Origin: Oryzomicrobium sp.
Lineage (GTDB): Bacteria > Pseudomonadota > Gammaproteobacteria > Burkholderiales > Rhodocyclaceae
Reading direction: 5' to 3'
DNA: 64,000 bases
NCBI RefSeq assembly: GCF_021287045.1
Contig: NZ_JAJTBG010000002.1
Span: 124,001 to 188,000 of the forward strand
Shown one piece after another: positions 15,765-24,163 of this stretch. Positions within the stretch are counted from its first letter, which is position 1. Each line of letters opens with the position of its first letter. The notes beneath the pieces are model-generated. The model was not told the origin of the DNA, made no database searches, and worked only from the letters and a program-made list of their open reading frames with translations. The translations under genes and the position numbers were made by a program.

Positions 15765-16154
15765 ATGTTCCGCAACTCCCCCCGTACCGCCCTCCGCCGC
15801 GCCCTGCCCCTGCTCCTCGCCCTCGCCGGCCTGCCCGCGATCGCCCAGGCCCAGACGCCCCCCGCCTGCCAGGCCGACGTCCAGAAGTTCTGCCCCGGCT
15901 CCGGCCCCGCCCAGGAATGCCTGCTCGACCACCAGCAGGACATTTCCGACGGCTGCTACAACGCCCTCAAGCAGCGCCTGGACAACCAGCGCGGCCTGGC
16001 CGCCTGCAAACAGGACGTAGGCCGCCTCTGCCAAGGCGTCCAACCCGGCGGCGGCCGCATCGTGAACTGCCTGCTGGACCACCAGAAGGAAGTATCGGAC
16101 GGGTGCTACGACATGCTGGCGAAGCGGATAGAGAAGGGGAATAAGCGGCAGTGA
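15765..16154 (+). CDS. Secreted cysteine-rich repeat protein (GLG1-type repeats)
   Basis: This 129-aa protein has a signal peptide (RRALPLLLALAGLPAIAQAQ) and two tandem copies of a roughly 40-residue Cys-rich repeat. Copy one runs ACQADVQKFCPG to CLLDHQQDISDGCYNAL; copy two runs ACKQDVGRLCQG to CLLDHQKEVSDGCYDML. Each has four Cys in the pattern C-x(7)-C-x(n)-C-x(11)-C, like the cysteine-rich repeat of Golgi GLG1 and its bacterial relatives. The cysteines probably form disulfides in the periplasm. The function is unknown. It is the last gene before the AT-rich block. Confidence 0.8.
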   Translation: MFRNSPRTALRRALPLLLALAGLPAIAQAQTPPACQADVQKFCPGSGPAQECLLDHQQDISDGCYNALKQRLDNQRGLAACKQDVGRLCQGVQPGGGRIVNCLLDHQKEVSDGCYDMLAKRIEKGNKRQ

Positions 16155-16332
16155 TTGGAAGAGCTATGCGATAGAAGAGTTATTTCCCATCCCTCTCGAT
16201 ATAATGGATTAATTGCACCATAGACTTCGTTATGAAAATAAAAATTGAAACCATGAACAGATACAGAGCTTAAAATCGCCGAACTCGTAAAAAGGCACAC
16301 ACAAATCCGGGAAACAGAAGGCCAGCCTTTAT

Positions 16333-17298
16333 TTAAAAAATGGAATATTTCACTTGAATTCCTTTCAAATAATCTGACGCCTTATCTTTTTGTTGAGAAC
16401 TGGGAACAGCAGAAGAGCAGCCCCCAATAACAAGGCCATATGTTTGGTCGATTGCGCTTATGGAAGGATCGCTAGACTGCTTGTACTTTGCCTTTGCATC
16501 ATTGCAACTTCTTCCATCCTTGATTTGCTGTAGTGCGAAAGCTGAAGCAACATTACTCCTCAAGTTATCCTGTTCTTCGCTGGCAACGATTCCCAAACGG
16601 GCCATTGATGGAGTTGTAGCTGCATCAGCCGTTAGTTTTATAAGATCACTGTGAATTTTTGCGAACTCGCCATAAGTCTCAACATTCAACTCTTTACCAG
16701 AAATCCCTGCAATTAGTGTTGGTATTTGCGGGTTTGAGAACCCAAAAATCTGCACCTGCACTGAGTTGCTCTTCCCCCCAATAGTTGCATTGGCAGCAAT
16801 AGCAGGCAGGCTCAGATTTGCTTGTGAATCAAAGTTGGCTATAGTGATTACAGTACGAATTGTCTGCCCGTATAGAAGCCTTGTTTGGCTATCTGTAGCA
16901 AGGCATTCTTTTGTTCGAGAATAATCCTGCACCAGTACCATTTGATTACCTGTTGCCGTTACGTTTGCCACAGGCACTCCAAGTTTTACTGCAGCAGAAC
17001 TAGCCAGTAGCACTCGCTTATAATCGAATGATCCAGATACGTCATTTGTAGTTGGCACTGGCGAGCATTCTGGAAATACTGCGGCCTTATCAGGTGTCAA
17101 TGTTGATAGCAGCCTAACGTCAGCGCTAATTGAATCTAGCCCCAGGCGCTTAGTTAGTAGATTTTTTGTGGAAGCAGTTATTTCCCCACTTTTACTCTTT
17201 ACTGCAGGGTCTATCGGAACATACATTTGTGCCCTTGCGGGAGCAAGAATAAACAACATCAGGACAACGCTGACAGTCACGCTGAAAAAATTTCTCAT
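16333..17298 (-). CDS. Secreted protein of unknown function in an AT-rich island
   Basis: This 321-aa protein has a signal peptide (MRNFFSVTVSVVLMLFILAPARAQ) and a strong ribosome binding site (AAGGAGGGTCTC before the ATG). I recognise no family. The mature part looks globular, with a few Cys (FPECSP, TKECLA, RSCNDA, GGCSSA) that could pair in the periplasm. Base composition is visibly lower in GC than everything around it, from about 16160 to 17500, and codons often end in A or T. That suggests acquisition by transfer, although no integrase, tRNA or direct repeats flank it. It points away from both upstream neighbours. Confidence 0.75.
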   Translation of the reverse strand: MRNFFSVTVSVVLMLFILAPARAQMYVPIDPAVKSKSGEITASTKNLLTKRLGLDSISADVRLLSTLTPDKAAVFPECSPVPTTNDVSGSFDYKRVLLASSAAVKLGVPVANVTATGNQMVLVQDYSRTKECLATDSQTRLLYGQTIRTVITIANFDSQANLSLPAIAANATIGGKSNSVQVQIFGFSNPQIPTLIAGISGKELNVETYGEFAKIHSDLIKLTADAATTPSMARLGIVASEEQDNLRSNVASAFALQQIKDGRSCNDAKAKYKQSSDPSISAIDQTYGLVIGGCSSAVPSSQQKDKASDYLKGIQVKYSIF

Positions 17299-17507
17299 GA
17301 GACCCTCCTTATCAAGAACAAAAATAGAGTACCTTGTAATATCTCCGATCTAATGCAGTCACTGCTGATGTCATCAGCCATATTTCTATATATGTTTAGC
17401 ACTTCATCCTAGTAACCAATCAATAAAATGTCAAAAGCATTTACCAATATAGTGATAGCATCTACTCTTCAGACGTAATACCAGTTCCACACACGCAACC
17501 AAAAACA

Positions 17508-17542
17508 AAAAGCCCGCCCCAGTTCCCCGGGGCGGGCTTTTT
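17508..17542 (-). terminator. Bidirectional terminator between the AT-rich block and ahpF
   Basis: A 10-bp stem (AGCCCGCCCC with GGGGCGGGCT, 8-nt loop) is flanked by A-run and T-run on both sides, so it can act in both directions. It lies 20 bases after the ahpF stop. Confidence 0.88.
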
Positions 17543-17561
17543 GTTGCTGCGGCGGTAAAAC

Positions 17562-19124
17562 TTACGCCGTCACTGACGTGCGGATCAGGTGGTCGAAGGC
17601 GGCGAGGCTGGCCTTGGCGCCTTCGCCCATGGCGATGATGATCTGCTTGTAGGGCACCGTGGTGCAGTCGCCGGCGGCGAAGACGCCGGGGATCGAGGTC
17701 TGGCCCTTGTCGTCGATGATGATCTCGCCTCGGCTGGACAGCTCCACCGTGCCCTTGAGCCAGTCGGTGTTGGGCAGCAGGCCGATCTGGACGAAGATGC
17801 CTTCCAGTTCCACCTTCTTCGTTTCACCGCTCGCCCGGTCCTTGTACACCAGGCCGTTGACCTTCTGGCCGTCGCCGGTGACTTCGGTGGTCTGGGCCTG
17901 GGTGATGACGGTGACGTTGGGCAGGCTGTAGAGCTTCTTTTGCAGCACGGCGTCGGCGCGAAGTTCGGCACCGAATTCCAGCAGGGTGACGTGGGCGACG
18001 ATGCCGGCCAGGTCGATGGCCGCTTCCACACCGGAGTTGCCGCCACCGATCACCGCCACGCGCTTGCCCTTGAACAGGGGGCCGTCGCAGTGGGGGCAGT
18101 AGGCCACGCCCTTGGTGCGGTACTCGGCTTCGCCGGGCACGCCCATCTCGCGCCAGCGGGCGCCGGTGGAAAGGATCACCGTCTTGCTCTTGAGCACCGC
18201 GCCGTTGGCCAGGGTGACCTCGGCGGGCTTGCCGTCGGCGGCGGGCTTGAGGCCCACGGCGCGTTGCAGGTTCATGATGTCCACGTCGTAGTCGCGCACG
18301 TGCTGTTCCAGGGCCATGGCCAGCTTGGGGCCTTCGGTTTCCTTCACCGAGATGAAGTTCTCGATGCCCAGGGTGTCGAGCACCTGGCCGCCGAAGCGCT
18401 CGGCCGCCACGCCGGTGCGGATGCCCTTGCGGGCGGCGTAGATGGCGGCGGCGGCGCCGGCCGGGCCGCCCCCCACCACCAACACGTCGAACACGTCCTT
18501 CTGGGCGATCTTCTCGGCGGCCCGGGCGGCGGCACCGGTGTCGAGCTTGGCGATGATTTCGCCCAGTTCCATGCGGCCCTGGCCGAACAGTTCGCCGTTG
18601 AGATAGACGGCGGGCACGCCCATGATCTGGCGGTCTTCCACTTCCTGCTGGAACATGCCGCCGTCGATCATCACCGCTTCGAAGCCGGGGTTGAGCACGG
18701 CCAGGGTGTTGAGGGCCTGCACCACGTCCGGGCAGTTATGGCAGGACAGGGAGACGAAGGTCTCGAAGCTGAACTTGCCTTCCAGGCCCTTGATCTGCGC
18801 GATCACGTCGGCTTCGATCTTGGGCGGGTGGCCGCCGCTTTGCAGCAGGGCCAGCACCAGGGAGGTGAACTCGTGGCCCATGGGGATGCCGGCGAAGTGG
18901 ATGCGCGGGGTCTCGCCGGCCTTGGCGATGGCGAAGGACGGGCGGCGGGCGGCGGTGCCGTTCTCGCGCAGGGTCACCTTGGGCGACAGTTCGGCGATAT
19001 CCAGCAGCAGGCCGCGCATTTCCTGGGCCTTGGCAGAATCGTCCAGGGAGGCCACGAGTTCGATGGGCTGGACGAGCTTTTCAAGGTAGGCCTTGAGCTG
19101 GGTCTTGATGTTGGTGTCGAGCAT
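17562..19124 (-). CDS. ahpF: Alkyl hydroperoxide reductase subunit F (NADH-peroxiredoxin reductase)
   Basis: This 520-aa cytoplasmic flavoprotein passes electrons from NADH to AhpC. An N-terminal double-thioredoxin-like domain carries the CHNC redox site (about residue 130, [14 protein letters not shown]). An FAD-binding [17 protein letters not shown], the second redox pair CPHC in [14 protein letters not shown], the NAD-binding [17 protein letters not shown] and the closing GVFAAGDCT follow. I chose the ATG giving [16 protein letters not shown] because it matches AhpF N-termini; the open frame extends upstream only into the intergenic region. It lies 181 bp after ahpC on the same strand, with a GC hairpin between them that may attenuate its expression. 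Confidence 0.96.
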   Translation of the reverse strand: MLDTNIKTQLKAYLEKLVQPIELVASLDDSAKAQEMRGLLLDIAELSPKVTLRENGTAARRPSFAIAKAGETPRIHFAGIPMGHEFTSLVLALLQSGGHPPKIEADVIAQIKGLEGKFSFETFVSLSCHNCPDVVQALNTLAVLNPGFEAVMIDGGMFQQEVEDRQIMGVPAVYLNGELFGQGRMELGEIIAKLDTGAAARAAEKIAQKDVFDVLVVGGGPAGAAAAIYAARKGIRTGVAAERFGGQVLDTLGIENFISVKETEGPKLAMALEQHVRDYDVDIMNLQRAVGLKPAADGKPAEVTLANGAVLKSKTVILSTGARWREMGVPGEAEYRTKGVAYCPHCDGPLFKGKRVAVIGGGNSGVEAAIDLAGIVAHVTLLEFGAELRADAVLQKKLYSLPNVTVITQAQTTEVTGDGQKVNGLVYKDRASGETKKVELEGIFVQIGLLPNTDWLKGTVELSSRGEIIIDDKGQTSIPGVFAAGDCTTVPYKQIIIAMGEGAKASLAAFDHLIRTSVTA

Positions 19125-19305
19125 GGCGGTCTCCCGAAGAATCTGGAATCTGGATGAGAATTTGAGAATTGCAGGGGGAAAGCGTCTGAGCCTGATGGCA
19201 GGCGCCTTGCCGCTGGGATCCCGGAACCGGGCAACATCTTGCCCGCCCCCCGGGCCGGGGCCCGGGGGTTGGTTCCTGCTTGGGGTTGGGGTGCTGCGGT
19301 GGCGC

Positions 19306-19875
19306 TTAGATCTTGCCGACCAGGTCCAGGGACGGGGCCAGGGTGGCGTCGCCTTCCTTCCACTTGGCGGGGCAGACTTCGCCCGGGTGGGAGGCCACGT
19401 ACTGGGCGGCCTTGACCTTGCGCAGCAGCTCGGCGGCGTCGCGGCCGATGCCACCGGCGTTGATCTCGATGATCTGGATCTTGCCCTGGGGGTCGATCAC
19501 GAAGGTGCCGCGCTCGGCCAGGCCGGCTTCTTCGATCATCACGCCGAAGTTGCGGGTGATGGCGCCGGTGGGATCGCCGATCATCGGGTAGGTGATCTTG
19601 CCGATGGTCTCGGAGCTGTCGTGCCAGGCCTTGTGGGTGAAGTGGGTGTCGGTGGAAACGGAGTAGATTTCCACGCCCAGCTTCTGGAACTCGCCGTAGG
19701 TGTCGGCCAGGTCGCCCAGTTCGGTCGGGCAGACGAACGTGAAGTCGGCGGGGTAGAAGAAGACCACGGACCACTTGCCCTTCAGGTCGGCGTCGGAGAC
19801 CGGCACGAACTTGCCGGCGTGGAAGGCGGTGGCGTTGAACGGCTTGATTTCGGTGTTGATCAGGGAGGTGCTCAT
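19306..19875 (-). CDS. ahpC: Alkyl hydroperoxide reductase subunit C (typical 2-Cys peroxiredoxin)
   Basis: This 189-aa peroxiredoxin reduces hydroperoxides and is recycled by AhpF. The peroxidatic cysteine C49 lies in [12 protein letters not shown], and the resolving cysteine lies in [11 protein letters not shown] near the C-terminus (about residue 168). Length and the opening [13 protein letters not shown] match the AhpC1 group. The ATG follows AGGAGAATCACAG. It is the first gene of ahpC-ahpF, and an OxyR-like site lies about 90-130 bp upstream, so peroxide induction is likely. Confidence 0.97.
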   Translation of the reverse strand: MSTSLINTEIKPFNATAFHAGKFVPVSDADLKGKWSVVFFYPADFTFVCPTELGDLADTYGEFQKLGVEIYSVSTDTHFTHKAWHDSSETIGKITYPMIGDPTGAITRNFGVMIEEAGLAERGTFVIDPQGKIQIIEINAGGIGRDAAELLRKVKAAQYVASHPGEVCPAKWKEGDATLAPSLDLVGKI

Positions 19876-19965
19876 CTGTGATTCTCCTTAGCTGGTTGTG
19901 GCAAATCGGGTTGGGGTTGGGTGCTGCGATGGGTGAATCTTAGGGGCCCTCCGTCAGTTAATCCA

Positions 19966-20002
19966 GTCAATTGTATTCATATTGAAAATAGCAAAAGACT
20001 AT
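19966..20002 (-). promoter_or_regulatory. Probable OxyR binding site upstream of ahpC
   Basis: On the minus strand the sequence reads ATAG-N7-CTAT, then after 7 more bases a degraded second half (ATGA-N7-TGAC). The first half-site pair is a perfect match to the OxyR consensus (ATAG/CTAT quartets with 7-bp spacing); the second is weak. The position upstream of ahpC fits activation. No OxyR gene is in the window. Confidence 0.65.
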
Positions 20003-20068
20003 AAATCGCCCATCCCCGCCCCGGACCGACCCTGCCCTGGGGCCGGGCGGTCCTCGCCCAGTGCCGGA

Positions 20069-20953
20069 TCAGCCCGGGTGCGTGCCGCGGAACGGCTGGG
20101 GCACCGGCGTGGGACGTCCATCGTAGCCCACCGCCACCAGCACGAAGCGGCCCCGGGTGCACAGGCGGCGCCGGCCGCTCAACAGGTCTTCGCCGTACAT
20201 CAGCACATCCACGGTCATCGAAGTGTTGCCCACCGCCACCACCCGGGCGGCGAGATCGACGATCTCGCCTTCCAGCACCGGGGCGTGGAAGTCGATGCGC
20301 TCGGAAGCGGCCATCACCACCGGCAGCCGGGCGTAACGCGTGGCGGCCACCATGGCGGCCTTGCCCAGGCGGGCCAGGGCCTCGCCGCCGAACAAGGTAC
20401 CGTGATGGTTGGTATGGCCGGGGAAGACGATCTCCACAAGGTGGGTGACCGGCCCCAGGCCCGCCAGGACCACCGGGTCCGGGGCTGCCGGCGGGGTAGC
20501 GCTGCCCTCGCCCACCGCCACCAGCACGAAGCGGGCGGTGGCGCAGGTTTCCCGTGTCCCCCGGGTCATGTCCTCGGCGGCCAGCACCACTTCCACCTCC
20601 ACCGAGCGGTTGCCGCGGCGCGCCACCCTGCCCGACAGCTCCACCAGCCGCCCCTGGGGGATCGGGCGGAGGAAGTCGATGGCCCCGGTGCTGGCGGTGA
20701 CCATGGGGCGCCGGGTTTCCCGGGTGGCGACGAGAAAGGCCAGCTTGTCCATCATCGCCAGGGCGGCGCCGCCGAAGAGGGTGCCGTGGTGGTTGGCCTG
20801 GTCGGGAAAGACCACGTCCACCAGCACCGTGGGCGACGGCGCCGGCAGGGTGTCAGCGGCGGGAACGGAAGAATCGGGGAAATCGTGGGAATCGAGGGGT
20901 CGAGCGGTGGCCGTCCCCGCGACGGCGGCCTGCTCCAGTGCTTCCATGCGCAT
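20069..20953 (-). CDS. Acyl-CoA thioesterase with two hotdog domains
   Basis: This 294-aa protein carries two hotdog thioesterase domains. Each begins with a near-identical segment: VDVVFPDQANHHGTLFGG then AALAMMDKLAF, and VEIVFPGHTNHHGTLFGG then EALARLGKAAM. The NHHGTLFGG motif with its catalytic Asn/His/Gly is typical of YciA/ACOT-type acyl-CoA hydrolases. The start is uncertain. I prefer the middle of three ATGs, 6 bp after AGGAG, but the frame stays open with coding-like third positions to an ATG at 21103 (344 aa). A cobalamin riboswitch lies directly upstream on the same strand, which is unexpected for this family. Confidence 0.85.
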   Translation of the reverse strand: MRMEALEQAAVAGTATARPLDSHDFPDSSVPAADTLPAPSPTVLVDVVFPDQANHHGTLFGGAALAMMDKLAFLVATRETRRPMVTASTGAIDFLRPIPQGRLVELSGRVARRGNRSVEVEVVLAAEDMTRGTRETCATARFVLVAVGEGSATPPAAPDPVVLAGLGPVTHLVEIVFPGHTNHHGTLFGGEALARLGKAAMVAATRYARLPVVMAASERIDFHAPVLEGEIVDLAARVVAVGNTSMTVDVLMYGEDLLSGRRRLCTRGRFVLVAVGYDGRPTPVPQPFRGTHPG

Positions 20954-21149
20954 GCGCATCTCCTGAAGGGTGCGGAGCGGGCGTGGCCGGAACGACGGGA
21001 GCGAAAGCGGCAGGCCACCCGGACGGGCGGCCATGACGGACCGGCGCAGCCGCAGGGAGCGGACGCCGGGCCAGGACAGCGGTTGCAGATGCGCGCATTC
21101 CATTCCTCCGGGGACACCCCGCCCCACTTGGATTGATGAAAGAACGCCG

Positions 21150-21383
21150 CGGCAGGTCTCCTGGCTTGCGGGTCGCCGTATCGCGCCAGCCTTCCCGGCA
21201 TGACATCGCCAGTGGCAAAGAATGGGCGCGACACTCGCCGCTTACAGTTGCGGGGGCAGCTCCGGACTGGGATTCGGGGAGGTTTCCCCCAATCCGCACC
21301 GGATTCCCTTTTCATCCCCGGGACGGGGAACCGAAGCCCGGGCAGGGTAGCGCGCTGCGGTGCAGCACGTCAAACGGGCACCA
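21150..21383 (-). promoter_or_regulatory. Second cobalamin (B12) riboswitch, minus strand
   Basis: Read on the minus strand, the conserved blocks occur in order: GGTGCCCG at 21382, GATGAAAAGGGAA at about 21314-21302, CTGCCCCCGCAACTGTAAG at about 21261-21243, GCCACTGGCGATGTCATG (about 21217-21200), CCGGGAAGGC (about 21198-21189) and AGCCAGGAGACCTGCC (about 21166-21151). It is a closer match to consensus than the aptamer at 4108. The first downstream gene on this strand is the thioesterase, about 200 bases away. No cobalamin biosynthesis or transport gene lies on this side. Confidence 0.95.
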
Positions 21384-21553
21384 GGCGGCGGCCCTTGCGG
21401 CAAACGCCGGACGAGCCCGCACCGCCATGCCTCGCCGTACCGGCACCGTGTCGTTGTGCAGCAACGCCCCCCGCGCGTTGCTCCGGGCCCGGGGCCTCTC
21501 TACAATCGCCGCTCCCGGGGCAGCCGCCCCGCCTTACCGAGCGTGGCCCCGTC

Positions 21554-22714
21554 ATGAGCGACATCCCCCAACTCTGCTGGACCGACGGCGACGGCCACCA
21601 CAGCGCCCGCTGGCGCTCGGAAAACGGCAGCCCACCGCCCAAGAAGGTGCAGCTCGCCGACGACACCCTGAACGCCGACGCCGCCTACCGGCTGGCCTGC
21701 GAGGGCACCGCCCTGCTCTGGCGCGGCGACTTCCACAACGCCCGGCAGTTGCTCCAGGCCCTGGCCCGGCGCGCCGACAAGCCCAGCCCGGCGGCGCGCA
21801 AGAAGGCCAAGGCCCCCGGGACCGCCACGCCCCCCACCCCGGCTGAAGCCTTCCACCGCCACCGCCAGACCCAGGGGGAACGGGCCCGGGTGCTGGGGAA
21901 GGTGCTGATTCCCCTGGATGCCGACTACCGCATCCCCCTGCGCCGCGCTCCGGACGTGGCCGCCGCCTGCCTGGAAGCCTACGGCCCGGCGGACGGCCCC
22001 TCGGTGCTGTCGCTGCGCGAACTGCTCGGGCTGGTGGGCGCCCACGAGTGGCGCAAGAAGGGGGTGGAGATTGGCGCCCTGGGCGGACGCATCCACCCCT
22101 ACTACGGCGTTTTTTCGCCGGTGCGCGGCGAGTACGTGGACCTGGTGGCGAGCGTGCCCCTGCCCAGCCCGGCGCCGGCCCTGGCCTTCGACATCGGCAC
22201 CGGCAGCGGCGTACTGGCGGCAGTGCTGGCGCGGCGCGGCATCCCGCGCATCGTCGCCACCGACCAGGACCCGCGCGCCCTGGCCTGCGCCCGGGACAAC
22301 CTGGCCCGGCTGGGGCTGGCGCGGCAGGTGGAGGTGATCGAGGCCGACCTGTTCCCGGAAGGCCGGGCGCCCCTGGTGGTGTGCAACCCGCCCTGGGTGC
22401 CGGCCAAGCCGACCTCTGCCGTGGAGTACGCGGTCTACGACCCGGACAGCCGCATGCTGCGCGGCTTTCTCGCCGGGCTGGCGGCCCACCTCCCCCCTGG
22501 CGGCGAGGGCTGGCTGATCATTTCCGACCTGGCCGAGCACCTGGGGCTGCGCCCCCGGGAGCAACTGCTCGCCTGGATCGCCGAGGCCGGGCTGACGGTG
22601 CTCGGCCGCCACGACGTCCGCCCGCGCCACCCCAAGGCCGGCGACCCGGACGACCCGCTGCATGCGGCACGCAGCAAGGAAGTCACCTCCCTGTGGCGCC
22701 TCGGCGCCGCCTGA
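21554..22714 (+). CDS. Class I SAM-dependent methyltransferase (HemK/PrmC-like NPPW motif)
   Basis: This 386-aa protein has a Rossmann-type methyltransferase domain in its C-terminal half: motif I AFDIGTGSGVLAAVLARRG, motif II IVATDQDPRALACA, and the catalytic VVCNPPWVPAKP. The NPPW motif is shared by enzymes that methylate amide or ring nitrogens (PrmC, N6-adenine methylases) and by RsmC. The N-terminal part (residues 1-110) is Ala/Lys-rich and not recognised. The frame is open far upstream through the second riboswitch, but ATG 21554 is the natural start. The substrate cannot be told from the sequence. Confidence 0.82.
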   Translation: MSDIPQLCWTDGDGHHSARWRSENGSPPPKKVQLADDTLNADAAYRLACEGTALLWRGDFHNARQLLQALARRADKPSPAARKKAKAPGTATPPTPAEAFHRHRQTQGERARVLGKVLIPLDADYRIPLRRAPDVAAACLEAYGPADGPSVLSLRELLGLVGAHEWRKKGVEIGALGGRIHPYYGVFSPVRGEYVDLVASVPLPSPAPALAFDIGTGSGVLAAVLARRGIPRIVATDQDPRALACARDNLARLGLARQVEVIEADLFPEGRAPLVVCNPPWVPAKPTSAVEYAVYDPDSRMLRGFLAGLAAHLPPGGEGWLIISDLAEHLGLRPREQLLAWIAEAGLTVLGRHDVRPRHPKAGDPDDPLHAARSKEVTSLWRLGAA

Positions 22715-22733
22715 GCGGGGCCGCCGGGAAGGT

Positions 22734-23078
22734 TCAGCCCTGGGCCTCGGGGGGCGCAATGGCATCCATCACCCGGGCCGAATAGACCAGCGCCGCCCCG
22801 GCGTTGAGGGCCACCGCCACGCCCAGGGCCTCGGCGATCTCCTCCCGGCTGGCGCCCTGCTTCAGGGCCGCCGCCGAATGTACGGCGATGCAGCCATCGC
22901 AGCGGGTGGTCACCGCCACCGCCAGGGCGATCAGTTCCCGGGTCTTGGCATCCAGGTGGTTGGTGGCCTGGCCGGCATTGCTCAGGGTCTGATAGCCCTT
23001 GACCGTCTCCGGGCTGAGGCCGGCGATTTCGCCGATGCGGGTAACCAGCTGCTTGCGGTAGGTTTTCCAGTCCAGCAT
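22734..23078 (-). CDS. Carboxymuconolactone decarboxylase / AhpD-like family protein
   Basis: This 114-aa all-helical protein has the AhpD-type redox motif in TTRCDGCIAVHSAAALKQGA (Cys-x-x-Cys followed by His), then GASREEIAEALGVAVALNAG, which is the CMD family signature. Members act as small alkylhydroperoxidases or thiol-disulfide helpers. I chose the ATG giving MLDWKTYRKQL because AAGGAGATCGAC precedes it; the upstream extension is not coding-like. It is convergent with the methyltransferase gene and divergent from the DedA gene. Confidence 0.88.
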   Translation of the reverse strand: MLDWKTYRKQLVTRIGEIAGLSPETVKGYQTLSNAGQATNHLDAKTRELIALAVAVTTRCDGCIAVHSAAALKQGASREEIAEALGVAVALNAGAALVYSARVMDAIAPPEAQG

Positions 23079-23230
23079 GTCGATCTCCTTGTGAATGCAC
23101 GGGTGCCCCGCAGGGCACCCCGGTGTCGACAGTATGCGCCGCGCAGAAATCCGCTCCACCCATCGTTCCGGCCCGCCGCCCCGGGCCGCTTCGGCTATGC
23201 TTGCCCCTCACCCGACCCCGGACCGGCCCC

Positions 23231-24163
23231 ATGGACATCGCCCAGCTCACCACCGCCCTACAGCGCGACGCCGTCTGGGTGGTCTTCCTCAACGTGCTCA
23301 TGCAGCAGGTGGGGCTGCCGGTACCGGCGGTGCCCACCCTGCTGGTGGCGGGCAGCCTGGCCCTGGCCGGCGGCCAGGCCGGCGCCCTGCTCGGCGCGGC
23401 GGTGCTGGCCTCGATGTTTGCCGACTGGCTGTGGTACCTGGCCGGGCGGGCCTTCGGCTACCGGGTGCTGAACGGCCTGTGCCGGCTGTCGATCAACCCC
23501 GGGTCCTGCGTATCCGAAACCGAGGGACGCTTCATCCGCTGGGGAGTGTGGTCCCTGGTGGTGGCCAAGTTCGTCCCCGGCTTTTCCACCGTAGCTCCGC
23601 CCATCGCCGGCGCCCTGCGCATGCCCCTGCCGAGCTTTCTCGCCGCCGCCGGCCTGGGTGCGGCGCTCTGGGCCGGTGCCGCGCTGCTGGCCGGCTGGCT
23701 GCTGCGCGGCCAGGTCCAGGCAGCCATCGCCGCCCTGAGCGCCAACGGCGGCCTGGTGGCGGGGGCCCTGCTGGCCGCCTTCGTCCTGTGGCTGGGTTGG
23801 AAGTTCTGGCAGAAATACCGTTTCGAGCGGCTGGCGGCGATTCCCCACATCAGCCCGGCCGAACTGCTGGCGGCCCTGGCCTCTGACCGGCCGCCCCTGC
23901 TGCTCGACCTGCGCGGGGCGGCGATGATCGCCGAGACCGGCCCCATCCCCGGGGCCGTGGCCCTGCCCGCCGACCAGCTGTGCCAGACCGCCGCCGCCTG
24001 GCCGAAGGACCGGTCCATCGTCACGATGTGCGCCTGTCCCGGGGATGCCACGGCGGTGAAGGTGGCGCGGGAACTGCAACAGCGCGGGCACACCTCGGTG
24101 CGCCCGCTCAAGGGGGGCTACGCCGCCTGGCAGGCGGCCGCCCCCGGCGCAACACCGGCCTAG
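23231..24163 (+). CDS. DedA-family membrane protein fused to a rhodanese domain
   Basis: This 310-aa protein has two parts. Residues 1-200 form a DedA/VTT membrane domain: VGLPVPAVPTLLVAGSLAL, the family segment VVAKFVPGFSTVAPPIAGAL with its conserved Arg/Gly pattern, and LLAAFVLWLGWKFWQKY. Residues 205-300 form a rhodanese domain: HISPAELLAAL, LLLDLRG, IPGAVALPADQL and the active-site loop TMCACPGDATAVKVARELQQ (catalytic Cys in the C-A-C-P-G loop), ending GGYAAWQ. DedA proteins are tied to membrane lipid handling, and the rhodanese half adds a sulfur-transfer or sensory function. The two stops of this and the next (convergent) gene overlap by 4 bp. Confidence 0.87.
   Translation: MDIAQLTTALQRDAVWVVFLNVLMQQVGLPVPAVPTLLVAGSLALAGGQAGALLGAAVLASMFADWLWYLAGRAFGYRVLNGLCRLSINPGSCVSETEGRFIRWGVWSLVVAKFVPGFSTVAPPIAGALRMPLPSFLAAAGLGAALWAGAALLAGWLLRGQVQAAIAALSANGGLVAGALLAAFVLWLGWKFWQKYRFERLAAIPHISPAELLAALASDRPPLLLDLRGAAMIAETGPIPGAVALPADQLCQTAAAWPKDRSIVTMCACPGDATAVKVARELQQRGHTSVRPLKGGYAAWQAAAPGATPA

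Noticed and set aside
19240-19266. GC hairpin between ahpC and ahpF as a full terminator
   Set aside because: There is no T-run on the minus strand, and ahpF needs read-through; at most it attenuates.
20853-21098. An 81-codon minus-strand frame with an ideal ribosome binding site (GGAGG, 6-nt spacing) just after the second riboswitch
   Set aside because: Third-position GC is low for this genome, no domain is recognisable, and it overlaps the thioesterase frame; it remains a weak possibility only.
23100-23121. Hairpin GGGTGCCCCGCAGGGCACCC as a terminator
   Set aside because: It lies between two divergent starts with no T-run, so it does not end any gene; it may be chance or an operator.
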